From a virus, in IMG/VR virus record IMGVR_UViG_3300009790_000062, positions 1 through 24,954 of that record: DNA of 24,954 bases; one strand, given 5' to 3'. Positions 1 through 9,212 of the stretch are shown here, in pieces. The translations under genes and the position numbers were made by a program. The notes below the pieces were generated by a model that saw only the letters and a list, made by a program, of their open reading frames with translations, was not told the origin of the DNA and searched no databases. Each line of letters starts with the position of its first letter. Position 1 is the stretch's first letter.

Positions 1-366
1 ACTATCAAATTTAAATACTTTTTCAACTCCAATTACAGAATCTGGAACAGGTATAAAGTTTGAAGTCTCATACCAATTAGATGTAATTGTTCCTAATCCA
101 CTTACACTTGTAGAGTCTACACTTGTAGTAACTATACCAACTCCACTTGTTCCACTTGCCCTTCCTCTATCAACATCTTCTTGAGTAAATGCATGTTTAA
201 GATACATTTTCTCAACACCATTATAATGACGTTCATTGAAATATTGTATCGCATCATCAAATAGATCATCAGCTTGATCATCATCAACATTAATTTCCAA
301 AACAGGAGCACCCAACTGCCTATAGCAATAATCTATTAATTCAGTTTTACTAGTTGGTTTGGCCAT
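1..366 (-). CDS. 13: Neck protein gp13, N-terminal 122 codons (partial at left edge)
   Basis: Translated by eye, this frame starts with ATG at 366-364 and stays open to base 1, so only 122 residues are visible. It begins MAKPTSKTELIDYCYRQLG, followed by APVLEINVDDDQADDLFDDA and then IQYFNERHYNGVEKMYL. This matches the start of T4-type neck protein gp13 (T4: a 'LGAPIINVELT' stretch, then an acidic helix and 'YHFDGLNK'). In T4, gp13 and gp14 form the neck that closes the filled head and accepts the tail. The ATG overlaps the stop of the upstream gene (TGATG), and a strong GGAGG lies 9 bases before it, so translational coupling is likely. T4 gp13 is about 309 residues, so more than half is probably missing. 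The identification rests on remembered family sequence, not on a search. Confidence 0.85.
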   Translation of the reverse strand, partial: MAKPTSKTELIDYCYRQLGAPVLEINVDDDQADDLFDDAIQYFNERHYNGVEKMYLKHAFTQEDVDRGRASGTSGVGIVTTSVDSTSVSGLGTITSNWYETSNFIPVPDSVIGVEKVFKFDS

Positions 367-1208
367 CAGTACGATCCTCCATCGATTAATCCAGCAGTTA
401 ATGTTCCATCCACATAAGCATCTGCTGTAAATGTTGCAATTGCACCAAATGTAGCAATACCAGCAGTTACTACTAAACCACCAGTAGTAGCTCTAAATCC
501 TTTACCAGCAGTAACTAATCCAACAGAATCAACATTTGTTACATCTTCATAAGTAACTGTTCCACCAACTGAAAGATTACCACCAATTGAAAGACTATCA
601 GTTAAACCATCAAATGTAAATCCTGCACTATCTCTTAAAGTAGACCCTGTTCCAACAAAAGGAACACGAGTTGCTGTTAAAACACTTAGTGTAGATAGAC
701 CTGTGATATTTAGTGATTGTGCAGATATGTTATCAAGAACGATATCATCACTCAGGAATAAGTCACCACTAACATAAAGATCTCCAGTAACTGTAGCACC
801 AGTGGAGATCGTTTCAAATACTCTTGTTGTTCCATTATACAGTTCTGCTGTACCACCATATCCAATTCTTAAAGCACCTGCTCCAAGTTCACTTAAGTAA
901 CTATTAGAACCATCATTATAAATTTCTAATTGAGTTGAAGCAGTACCAAATTTTAGTTTTGAACCTGAATTATAGAGAAAGGAATTATCACTTGCATCCC
1001 ATGATGCAGTAACTATACCAGCAACACCCTTAAAGTGTATATCTCCAGCAAATGTTGATATTCCAGTGTTAACATCTAAGGTTGATACTGAAGCAATACC
1101 ACCAACTACATTTTGTGCGGTGATAGCAGTAAGAGCCTCACCACCAGATGCACTGGACAGTATCTTTACAGTATTCTGTTGGCCAACTCTTACTCTAATA
1201 TCTGCCAT
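366..1208 (-). CDS. Fibre-like virion structural protein, 280 residues
   Basis: The protein starts MADIRVRVGQQNTVKILSSA and is rich in Gly, Ser, Thr and Val with almost no charged helix, as expected for a beta-structured fibre or decoration protein. Short repeats such as 'DLYVSGDLFLSDDI' and 'SLSIGGNLSVGGTVTYED' resemble the rungs of trimeric phage fibre beta-helices. The stretch NVDSVGLVTAGKGF recurs, as far as I recall, in structural proteins of marine T4-like cyanophages. The gene lies immediately before gp13, the position of wac (fibritin, the whisker protein) in T4. No fibritin-like heptads or foldon are visible, so that role is only positional inference. The ATG at 1208 has a GAGG 8 bases upstream and follows the previous stop by 2 bases; the TGA overlaps the gp13 ATG. 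A virion structural role is likely; the exact location in the particle is unknown. Confidence 0.8.
   Translation of the reverse strand: MADIRVRVGQQNTVKILSSASGGEALTAITAQNVVGGIASVSTLDVNTGISTFAGDIHFKGVAGIVTASWDASDNSFLYNSGSKLKFGTASTQLEIYNDGSNSYLSELGAGALRIGYGGTAELYNGTTRVFETISTGATVTGDLYVSGDLFLSDDIVLDNISAQSLNITGLSTLSVLTATRVPFVGTGSTLRDSAGFTFDGLTDSLSIGGNLSVGGTVTYEDVTNVDSVGLVTAGKGFRATTGGLVVTAGIATFGAIATFTADAYVDGTLTAGLIDGGSY
376..380 (-). promoter_or_regulatory. Shine-Dalgarno site of gp13
   Basis: GGAGG on the minus strand lies 9 bases upstream of the gp13 ATG (366-364), inside the last codons of the preceding gene. It is the strongest ribosome binding site in the window and fixes the gp13 start. Confidence 0.8.
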
Positions 1209-1210
1209 TA

Positions 1211-1552
1211 TTAGATCCTCGTTACTCCTTCTCTAACTAAGACATTCCCTTCAACGACTCTTTCCGTCACACCTCCTTTTGTAATAAGAATATCATAAAC
1301 ATATCTACCAGCTTTTAATGCTGCAGTAGTTGTAGACGTTAACTCCAATAGAATTATTCCCTCTAATGGGGTAGGAATAGAAGCAACAAAATCTGTAGCT
1401 GCAGACGCACCTGCCCACTTTCTCATTTGAGAATTAACGGTATACCCACTCAAATTTAAAGCAGCATTATTATCTGTAGATTCTAAATTAAAAGTTTGTT
1501 GAAATGTGGATCCTGTATTTACTACAAGATTATTAACGTATACTGCAGCCAT
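1211..1552 (-). CDS. Small beta-rich virion protein, 113 residues
   Basis: The protein starts MAAVYVNNLVVNTGSTFQQT and contains 'LNLSGYTVNSQMRKW' in the middle and 'AGRYVYDILIT' plus 'RVVEGNVLVREGV' near the end. The alternating hydrophobic pattern and the 'L-x-G-Y/T-v-x-x-q-h-R' centre fit a single immunoglobulin-like or BppU N-terminal-like beta sandwich, a fold used in baseplate and fibre attachment. I recognise near-identical small proteins from marine T4-like phages but know no demonstrated role. It is the first gene after a TATAAATA late promoter box and is followed after 2 bases by the fibre-like gene, so the two are probably co-expressed. No strong Shine-Dalgarno lies close to the ATG; GAGGG sits about 17 bases upstream, farther than ideal. 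Confidence 0.75.
   Translation of the reverse strand: MAAVYVNNLVVNTGSTFQQTFNLESTDNNAALNLSGYTVNSQMRKWAGASAATDFVASIPTPLEGIILLELTSTTTAALKAGRYVYDILITKGGVTERVVEGNVLVREGVTRI
1217..1220 (-). promoter_or_regulatory. Shine-Dalgarno site of the 280-residue gene
   Basis: GAGG on the minus strand lies 8 bases before the ATG at 1208-1206 and overlaps the end of the 113-residue gene. It supports the chosen start and suggests translation coupled to the gene before it. Confidence 0.65.
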
Positions 1553-1579
1553 GTATTTACGAGAAGAATCCCTCTACCT

Positions 1580-1587
1580 TATTTATA
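1580..1587 (-). promoter_or_regulatory. T4-type late promoter box TATAAATA
   Basis: An exact TATAAATA on the minus strand lies in the 41-base gap between the 69- and 113-residue genes. In T4-like phages this octamer is the late promoter element read by the sigma-like gp55 with the gp45 clamp. With T4 spacing, transcription would start near 1574, about 22 bases before the ATG at 1552. It would give the 113-residue, 280-residue and neck genes their own late transcript start. Confidence 0.75.
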
Positions 1588-1593
1588 GGAGTA

Positions 1594-1803
1594 CTAAACG
1601 CTATTCTTATTAGTTAAGTTTTTAAGTAAATCCTTTATTTCGTCCAGTTCATTCTTTAATCTGTCTATCTCCTTTTTTTGAGAATCAACAGCTTGTATTT
1701 TAACTAATCTATGCTTATATTCTGCATCATTGCAGTTTATAATAGCACCAGTAGTTTCATCACGAAATAAACCTTTATAATTTAAAACTTTAACATACTC
1801 CAT
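1594..1803 (-). CDS. Small protein with C-terminal coiled coil, 69 residues
   Basis: The N-terminal half contains 'GLFRDETTGAIINCNDAEY', a pattern I have seen in small unannotated proteins of marine T4-like phages. Residues 40 to 65 form a charged amphipathic helix with heptad-like hydrophobics (I, L, L, I, L, L) typical of a short coiled coil, so the protein probably oligomerises or binds a helical partner. The ATG overlaps the stop of the DUF4815-type gene (TAATG) and no Shine-Dalgarno is visible, which suggests translation by re-initiation after the large upstream gene. Function unknown; a small chaperone or linker for the neighbouring fibre proteins would fit the position but has no direct support. 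Confidence 0.75.
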   Translation of the reverse strand: MEYVKVLNYKGLFRDETTGAIINCNDAEYKHRLVKIQAVDSQKKEIDRLKNELDEIKDLLKNLTNKNSV

Positions 1804-4800
1804 TATTTAACAGCAATAGTACGAATATCACTAATCTTAACTGGTTGAGCTTGGTTAGTAGAAGACATTACAACCTTAATTACATATCCATTAAATTCAC
1901 CAAGATTATCTGCAGTAAATTCATATTCCTTGTATTCCCCATATAGACTTGGTGTAACCTGTGCATCAGGTAAACCACTATTAAGTGCCTCATCTATCAC
2001 TTGATTACCTAGACCATCTCCAGTTGTATCCTTAAGATTATCATATCCAGGGAATAATTCAAATTCCTGTAATATTTCCATAGAATCAGGTTTTTGTAAG
2101 GAATAAAGAACTCTAAAGTCTGCGTCTGCTCCCCTATATGCAGTAATAAGTACCTTCAAGGAATCAGCAGTCTTGTTAAGTTTGATTAATCTAGACACAT
2201 AAACTGCAGAATGAGGATCTTCAGTATGAGTTTTAACCTCTCCATTTTCAGGATAATTTGAAACAGGATTATCTATCATATTTGTTCCAAGTTGCGAATA
2301 AGCAACATCTGTATAGATTATTGGAGAGACATTCTGATTTTGAGTTTGAAGTGTTATTCCTGTAGTAAATGATTTATTTCTTTCAATATTACCCAAATAA
2401 GTAGTTTCATTTATTCGAGAACATACTATTCTTGGACTGGTTAAGTCATTAGGAGTATTAAGTTGAACAGGTTGGAATCCTTTGTCTTCGAATGAGACTT
2501 CAGCACCACCAACACTTGTTCCTGTTACAGTTCTAATAGATGCTTTAGAACTGACCATAGGTGATGGTGTAACGATGTTATAGCAAGGAGTTACCGTCTC
2601 AAACTGTATATTCATAGTTCCCCTAGCAAAATCTCCACCAGCAAAGCCATCTTCAGTGAATGATAATTCTGGATTAGCAACTGCATCAGCACTTCTATTT
2701 TTACCACCACTAGTGGTATTGAATCCAACATAATAATGATTTAATCCAATATCTATTGGAGATATTTGATGAGTAAAGTTATTAATTCTTCGTAAAGAAA
2801 CACCATTTAATTCATACTTCTCTAGTGGTTCACCAGCACTATATGATGTTACGATAGTAGAATCTACACCACGAATTATATCATCTAAAGATCCATTTCC
2901 TACTGATCTATAACCAATAATTTCATCACCAATTCTTACATAACCAGTACTTCCAATACCAATAGGTGCACCTTCAAAAGTAGAGAATCCAACAGTAGAT
3001 CCAACACTAATAGATGATGCACTTACACCCACATCTAGCGAAAGTAAAGATATTTCAGCATTAGCTGCAATATCAAATAGTTGTAATTTATTATTAGTGG
3101 CATGCATACCATGATTAAAGTGAGATACTCTAAAGTGCTTACCATCATATACTCCACCATCAAGTGTTAAATCTGAAGCAAGAACAGGGCCACTACCAGT
3201 AGAAGCATTTTGTACTAATCCACTTACAGGATCAACATATCTAAAGTCTTCAGTATCTTTAAATGATCCTGTAGCAGATGTTCCCTGAATACCTGAAAGG
3301 TATAATGTATCAAGGCCGCTATTTTCCTCAATAGTTAAGAAAGCACCAACACCTACACTTCCAGAAACATCAGCAGTTACAATACCTACAACATCACCAA
3401 CTTTATAACCTTTTGCTGTACCAGCTGTTGTAAATCCAGTAATTGCTCCAGTTGAGTCAACGGCATTAATGTTAATCTCAAATCCTTCACCATTTCCTAC
3501 AATATTATAGGTACTAACAGCACTAAGAGTATTATTATACCCCGATCCACCTCTAGCAATAGTTGCATTAGTTACGGAAGCACCAGTACCAACAATGTAT
3601 GCATGAACAGCATCATTTGTAGATCCTAGAATTTTTGTACCTGGTACGAAAGTTGTAAGACCAGCATGTCCTGAGGCAAGATTGGTAATATTAATTCTAC
3701 CAGTCCTAGCTAATGTGGTTATTGGATTACTATCAAGTAAACGTATATAATCATTACTTTCACTTAAAGTTGGATTAGAGAAGTATGCAGTTCCTTCGGA
3801 AGGTTTGAATTTTGCTTTATACAATTTCATCTTCATATCTTCCATCTGACTTGGTGACCAGATAGATCCATTCTGGGATTTATAAAGACTACCTAATGCC
3901 CATTGTTGAGTATAGATTATAGTAGAACCACCAACACCATCACCAGTAGCACCACCAATAACATTTTCACCCATTCTAGCAATCCAGACTTCATACTGAT
4001 CAGTAGTTGTTGCAAGAAGAACTATTGCATATTCTTTTCCTGCTTCTAAGTAAACTGGTTCTTTAAATTTAACATTAGTTGCAACTGATCCATCTTCTGA
4101 AGTTGTTATATCATCAGGATAGATTACTTCACCAAGGTTAAGATTAGTTAGAGTCGGTGTTCCTAACTCCACAGTTCTTACCTGAACAACACATGGATTA
4201 CTTTGTCCTGTTGTTGGTTTTTTTGCAAAGAATAAATCAATAGAAGTTAAAAATGCCCCATGCTGATCATCATCTAAGTTTATATTAGAACTTTGTATGG
4301 TAGAAGAATCAGGTGCTTGTATATTGCTCGCAACGGCAAATGACTGAGCGAGAGGGTCAGATCTATGTCCTTGATATGTCCTTGTAATGGTAGTAACCTG
4401 AGTTGTAACCGTTTTATCAATATCTTGGTATTGTATTTCACGGAATCTACCCATAGATTGGAAACCAATTTCTGCTGAAGAAATTAATTTACTTCCTTTA
4501 AGTTGTTTCGCATTAGTTGGATCTCCAGTAATTTTATATTCAGCTTCACCAGATGGAATTACAACACTAGGTTGTGGATCAACAAAAGGATCTCTCAAGA
4601 ACCAACATCCTTGCAAATCGCCATAGTTATCACTAACTAATCTTAAATCTTTAACATAAGCAACTGCACCACTTGTCTGACCAACTAATTTTGCACCCAT
4701 AACTACATAACCAGAATATTCTCCTTGTGCCTTTTCTGATAGAGCAAAACAATCAACGTTCAATACTTTAGAAGAACTTGTATATATTGATTGGAACTGT

Positions 4801-7800
4801 TCTGCAGGTTTGTATGGAAGATATGTATAAACATTTGTTGGAGCATTATATGGGCCTGCTTTATGATTTTGATTAGCAACTCTGAAATTAATAATTCTCG
4901 TAGTGCCCATATAACCTATTACTTCTTCCCCAACTTGGAATACTCCACTAGATCCATAATTTTCTAAAGTACTATCATTTGATATTTCCAATAATTTTGG
5001 AATAAAGTCCATACCACTTTGACCATCCATGAATTGATAGTGTTGTGTTGTTGGTTTTAGTAGTTTAGCATCAAATGTAGTGTTTCTAGATCTCATATAT
5101 TGATCATCACCACTTGATGTTATAACATCACCTTTGAAATGTGTTCTCCTAACTTCAGTAGATGTACTTCTAGTAGTTCCTGGAGCTCCATTAGACCAGT
5201 AGTAATAAGACCAGAACCAACTAGTCCACCTTCTCCTTTGTGTCCAACGAACAACTTCATCTGTTCTTCTCTTATTTTCCTGAACGACTGCAGTCATAGG
5301 ATCCAGTCTAATAGTTCTAAGCCAACTATCACTTATTGGTGTTAAGTCAACAAGACCCTCAAATGAAATAACATGGAATGGGTTAACATTCTCTACTCTA
5401 GTTGCAAGTGGTTGATTTATCCATGGAACTTCATCATAATCTAAAAGTACTGAGTTACCACGTTTTACAACATTACCATCTAAAAGAGCAAAATTTTCTG
5501 ATCTATCTAATTCACTATCAACAATATTAGAAGATGGCATTAAAGCACTTTCAAGACTATTTTGTCCAATAATAGGTCTTATTTCTCCAACTTGAGAATC
5601 AACACCTACAGAAGAGTATTCAAGATCAATATTATCATTATTCTGGAAATCATCAACAAAAAATCCACTCTTAAATCTATCATTACCCTGAGCATCTTGT
5701 ATTTTTAATGCTTCTGTATTTACTTCAAGTAATGATAATGTAGTTGTTCTTTCTAAACCCTCGATTCTATTTTCCAACTTACCAATATCACGCATTGTAT
5801 ATCTTTTATTATCAGTAAGATAGATATCAGCATCACCTGGATTGTAAAGATATGCTGGATACGCTATCGTAGCCAACTCCATCATTGAAGTGCTATTAAC
5901 TGCTGGAGGTAATGGATCTCTTTCTGATTGACCTTCAATTACTGATAATGTACCATTCTTATCAATGTACAATTTATCAATTCTAGGGAGATAGTAATCA
6001 TACCCCAAAATAGATTGCTCATTAGGTGCTAATAAAAATTTTGGTTCAACATTAAATTGTGTTGTTCTAGCATCAAAAGCAAATGGAGATACTGTATTAC
6101 TAGTAAAATCTGGTACTCTAGGTCTAAAATCTAATGTATCCGTTGCCCTTACTTGATCAATACCAATTGTGGGTATATTTTTATTATATCTTGCTTTATC
6201 ATAACTCATTACAGTAAATACATCTCCCTGATCACCAGTAGGAACAACGTACTTATCAAATACGATTACCATCCTTCTAGATGGTATAGCATAATTTCTT
6301 TTTCTAACAAGTCTTGAATAATCATAGAATTGATCTCTCTGACCTTCATCTAAAGTAAATGATCTTGAAATATCTTGATATTTACCATCTCCTTCAGTAG
6401 TATTAATTCCTTCAACATTAGTAGTTATATTTGACTCTGTAAATTTAACAACTTCATTTACTCGAAATGTTCTATCATTTAGATATACAATACCTAATCT
6501 ATTAGCTCCACCAGAAGAAGGAGAAGATCCATTATTTGTAACTACTCTAGCAATAGCATTAGAACTTTGACCTGCAATATCTTCACCAATAATTGCATTT
6601 GTTGCGACAGCTGCCGTAGCACTAAATGTTATAACGTCAAAAGTTGGTTGTTCTTCATTAGTTGTTTCACGAACTGCTACAATATTTGCAACATCAGGTA
6701 CATTTAAAGATATCTCTCTATCTTGTACTCTTAATCCATATGCATATGGATTCCAAGTTAATCCATCTTGAATACCAGTACCAATACCAGATTGTTGTAA
6801 TTTAGATGCGGTTACTTCTACAATATTACTCTTAACATAATTTTTGACTTTACTCTGAATACCTTGTTTAACTGCAGTTACATTAGCAACAGTGTTAGCA
6901 TCAGTAGCATTTAATCCCCCAATTACAACTTGAGATCCACCACCATTATATGAGAAATTACCACGTTTTACTCCAGCTACTCCATTAGTAGATCCATAAT
7001 GAATAGAATATCTATGTGCAGAATAAGAATCAAAAAATGCTGTACTAATTCCAGCTCCACTACCATCTTTAACACCAGGTGTTCCAGATATATCTAAAGT
7101 TGTTGTAGAAGATGCAATACCTTCACCAGTAATTTGTGCAGTGATTGTTAATGAAGAACTCTTAAAATCAACAGAAGAAATATTAATATCTGGTAATGAT
7201 GTATATAAAGAACCTTGATCACTTTCTTTAACAGAAGGTGCACCAACAGAAATATCTACAGTTCCACTAGTATTAATAGGTGTTCCACTGAATATTCCAG
7301 CAACACTTACACCCAAAGCACCAAGAGTTACAGCAGAACCATCAGCAGAAATAGCATCTACATTTGCAAATATTTCATCACCATCTCCTTGAGAATATCT
7401 AATTATAGTATTAGTTGTAATACCAGTAAATACTGAACCTGGTGATCTTAATGTTAGTCCAGTGTTGGTTACGATTCCTACTTTTATTCCATTAGGTAAA
7501 GGGAATTTTTCTAAAAATGCAAATCCAACAAAGTCTTGTGTGTAAGCACCTGTTGCTGTTTGCTTAACAGACTTAACATCTTTAATACCAAATGCTTTTA
7601 CAGTGAGGGTTTGTACAGCAATAGAATTACCCTGAATTATAAGGGGCTCATTTGATAAAAATCGGCCAGATGTTTGCTCTACAAAAAGATCATTTCCTGT
7701 ACCACTAGTACCACCATTACCAGCTCCAGCAGAATTCCATACATAACCAGTTGCACCACTATGTGCACCTCTTATATGATAAGAATGTAATACTTCAGTT

Positions 7801-9206
7801 GCTGAAAGTGCTCTATTTAATGATAATCTAGTAAATGTTTGAACATCATATAGATATAAATTCCATTTTGATGCATCACCAACATATTCAGCAGAATTTA
7901 AACTGAGATTATATACTCTTGCTCTTCCTATTTCTAAAGTTGATGCTGAATATCCATTATATAATGCAATTTCTTTTCTATACTGAGGTTGTCCTGTAAC
8001 TTTTTGAAGTTGCATTCTATTCCCCATTGAGAAGGGAACACCAGCAGCATTTATAGTTTCAGTATCTCTTGGTTTAGGAACATCCAATATAGTTGTATTA
8101 CCCGTATCAATTTGATATCCCCTAACATATGCTGTTCCACCACCAACTCTTAGACATGCTAAATCATCTGATGGGGTAGCTCCTTCATCTGTTTTCTGAT
8201 CAGCAAAGTATACTCCCGCATTTCCTAATCTATCATTTAATGAATTATTAATTTTTATATTAAATGGTGCTACAGTATAGTTTCCAGATTCTTCATATGT
8301 TCTTTCTGCCATATAATCTTGGATTATATTATAACTACTTTTCTCTTGAATTTTTCTTTTATCACCATTAACAACCTTTAAAACTTCAACAAAATCAGAA
8401 TCATTATAATCATCTGTTGATTTCTTACTAAGACTTAATCCAATTTTAAATCTATCAGCACCAGGAGCAGCATAATTAGTGAATCCTTGTGCATTATCAT
8501 ATAATGATGGATCATCTTTTGCACCAATTATTAATTCATCAATTTTTAAACCAACCCTATATGATGGAGTATTTGTATAATAATCTAAGATTAGTGTTTG
8601 CTTAGTTACATTGACAAAAGTACCTCTAATAAAATAGACACCATCAGCTATAGAAACTGCAGCTCCTGTAGCAGTTGCATCACTGGATATTAATGTTGCA
8701 ACTTCCTGTCCTTCACTAATGGTAGTATTACCATAAACTACATTTTCTTTTGCTATTAATGACTCACCATTTGCAAATGTATCAAGTGTGAAATTATCAG
8801 GACTGGATCCCTCATAATTTACATATAGTGTTAAGTATTCAACATCAACTCCATTAGGTAGTACAACTTGTTGTACAGTTGCAGTTACCCCAGAACTTCT
8901 ACCCTCTATAACTTTACCTACAAGTTGACTAGCATAAATTGAAACATCAATTCCAAACTGTAATGGACTTAATTTTACAGCACTATATTGATCATCATAA
9001 GTAATTCCACCAGGAATTACAACAGATCCTTCTTTAAAAATATGACTACCAAATTGCTCTACCTGATTTTGCAATATAGATTGCAAAGTCGTAAGTTCTC
9101 TAGCTTGAACTGGATATCCTGGTTTAAATAAAACCTTGTAAAAATTCTTACTAGAATCATAATCGTCATAGTAAGGACTGATATTTAAATCTTTTTTCTG
9201 AGCCAT
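1803..9206 (-). CDS. Very large DUF4815-type virion structural protein, 2,467 residues
   Basis: Residues about 8 to 80 (ISPYYDDYDSSKNFYKVLF, then PVQARELTTLQSILQNQVEQ and GSVVIPGG) are the hallmark of DUF4815 proteins of T4-like cyanophages. Further landmarks are DTLDFRPRVPDF near residue 1030; a short coiled coil with TMRDIGKLENRIEGLE at about 1136-1160, followed by 'RFKSGFFVDDF'; a Trp/Tyr-rich patch at about 1328-1338; SDPLAQSFAV near 1615, followed by a beta sandwich with 'YLEAGKEYAIVLL'; and a GGSGY module near residues 1880-1960. There is no signal peptide or membrane segment. It follows gp8 by 6 bases, in the slot of T4 genes 9 to 12 (baseplate fibre attachment, tail pins, short tail fibres), so it is likely a baseplate-attached fibre or spike component. 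The family name is from memory; the exact place in the virion is inference. Confidence 0.85.
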   Translation of the reverse strand: MAQKKDLNISPYYDDYDSSKNFYKVLFKPGYPVQARELTTLQSILQNQVEQFGSHIFKEGSVVIPGGITYDDQYSAVKLSPLQFGIDVSIYASQLVGKVIEGRSSGVTATVQQVVLPNGVDVEYLTLYVNYEGSSPDNFTLDTFANGESLIAKENVVYGNTTISEGQEVATLISSDATATGAAVSIADGVYFIRGTFVNVTKQTLILDYYTNTPSYRVGLKIDELIIGAKDDPSLYDNAQGFTNYAAPGADRFKIGLSLSKKSTDDYNDSDFVEVLKVVNGDKRKIQEKSSYNIIQDYMAERTYEESGNYTVAPFNIKINNSLNDRLGNAGVYFADQKTDEGATPSDDLACLRVGGGTAYVRGYQIDTGNTTILDVPKPRDTETINAAGVPFSMGNRMQLQKVTGQPQYRKEIALYNGYSASTLEIGRARVYNLSLNSAEYVGDASKWNLYLYDVQTFTRLSLNRALSATEVLHSYHIRGAHSGATGYVWNSAGAGNGGTSGTGNDLFVEQTSGRFLSNEPLIIQGNSIAVQTLTVKAFGIKDVKSVKQTATGAYTQDFVGFAFLEKFPLPNGIKVGIVTNTGLTLRSPGSVFTGITTNTIIRYSQGDGDEIFANVDAISADGSAVTLGALGVSVAGIFSGTPINTSGTVDISVGAPSVKESDQGSLYTSLPDINISSVDFKSSSLTITAQITGEGIASSTTTLDISGTPGVKDGSGAGISTAFFDSYSAHRYSIHYGSTNGVAGVKRGNFSYNGGGSQVVIGGLNATDANTVANVTAVKQGIQSKVKNYVKSNIVEVTASKLQQSGIGTGIQDGLTWNPYAYGLRVQDREISLNVPDVANIVAVRETTNEEQPTFDVITFSATAAVATNAIIGEDIAGQSSNAIARVVTNNGSSPSSGGANRLGIVYLNDRTFRVNEVVKFTESNITTNVEGINTTEGDGKYQDISRSFTLDEGQRDQFYDYSRLVRKRNYAIPSRRMVIVFDKYVVPTGDQGDVFTVMSYDKARYNKNIPTIGIDQVRATDTLDFRPRVPDFTSNTVSPFAFDARTTQFNVEPKFLLAPNEQSILGYDYYLPRIDKLYIDKNGTLSVIEGQSERDPLPPAVNSTSMMELATIAYPAYLYNPGDADIYLTDNKRYTMRDIGKLENRIEGLERTTTLSLLEVNTEALKIQDAQGNDRFKSGFFVDDFQNNDNIDLEYSSVGVDSQVGEIRPIIGQNSLESALMPSSNIVDSELDRSENFALLDGNVVKRGNSVLLDYDEVPWINQPLATRVENVNPFHVISFEGLVDLTPISDSWLRTIRLDPMTAVVQENKRRTDEVVRWTQRRRWTSWFWSYYYWSNGAPGTTRSTSTEVRRTHFKGDVITSSGDDQYMRSRNTTFDAKLLKPTTQHYQFMDGQSGMDFIPKLLEISNDSTLENYGSSGVFQVGEEVIGYMGTTRIINFRVANQNHKAGPYNAPTNVYTYLPYKPAEQFQSIYTSSSKVLNVDCFALSEKAQGEYSGYVVMGAKLVGQTSGAVAYVKDLRLVSDNYGDLQGCWFLRDPFVDPQPSVVIPSGEAEYKITGDPTNAKQLKGSKLISSAEIGFQSMGRFREIQYQDIDKTVTTQVTTITRTYQGHRSDPLAQSFAVASNIQAPDSSTIQSSNINLDDDQHGAFLTSIDLFFAKKPTTGQSNPCVVQVRTVELGTPTLTNLNLGEVIYPDDITTSEDGSVATNVKFKEPVYLEAGKEYAIVLLATTTDQYEVWIARMGENVIGGATGDGVGGSTIIYTQQWALGSLYKSQNGSIWSPSQMEDMKMKLYKAKFKPSEGTAYFSNPTLSESNDYIRLLDSNPITTLARTGRINITNLASGHAGLTTFVPGTKILGSTNDAVHAYIVGTGASVTNATIARGGSGYNNTLSAVSTYNIVGNGEGFEININAVDSTGAITGFTTAGTAKGYKVGDVVGIVTADVSGSVGVGAFLTIEENSGLDTLYLSGIQGTSATGSFKDTEDFRYVDPVSGLVQNASTGSGPVLASDLTLDGGVYDGKHFRVSHFNHGMHATNNKLQLFDIAANAEISLLSLDVGVSASSISVGSTVGFSTFEGAPIGIGSTGYVRIGDEIIGYRSVGNGSLDDIIRGVDSTIVTSYSAGEPLEKYELNGVSLRRINNFTHQISPIDIGLNHYYVGFNTTSGGKNRSADAVANPELSFTEDGFAGGDFARGTMNIQFETVTPCYNIVTPSPMVSSKASIRTVTGTSVGGAEVSFEDKGFQPVQLNTPNDLTSPRIVCSRINETTYLGNIERNKSFTTGITLQTQNQNVSPIIYTDVAYSQLGTNMIDNPVSNYPENGEVKTHTEDPHSAVYVSRLIKLNKTADSLKVLITAYRGADADFRVLYSLQKPDSMEILQEFELFPGYDNLKDTTGDGLGNQVIDEALNSGLPDAQVTPSLYGEYKEYEFTADNLGEFNGYVIKVVMSSTNQAQPVKISDIRTIAVK
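3320..3570 (-). repeat. GGSGY module within the DUF4815-type protein
   Basis: The encoded stretch has 'ATIARGGSGYNN', then 'GNGEGFEININAV', 'GAITGFTTAGTAKGYKVGD' and VGVGAFLTIEE. The order GGSGY / short beta strands / G-x-G / second GxGY is the same as in gp8 (9940-10115) and several places in the giant protein, so this looks like a portable beta module repeated across neighbouring virion genes. Confidence 0.6.
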
Positions 9207-9212
9207 GAGTTT

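Noticed and set aside
1553-1593. Rho-independent terminator in the gap between the 69- and 113-residue genes
   Set aside because: I see no GC-rich hairpin followed by a T run; the gap is explained by a late promoter box and a leader.
5139-5345. Open frame of 68 codons on the plus strand
   Set aside because: It lies antisense inside the DUF4815-type gene, has Ser/Pro-rich low-complexity composition, no ribosome site and no recognisable motif; it mirrors the composition of the real gene.
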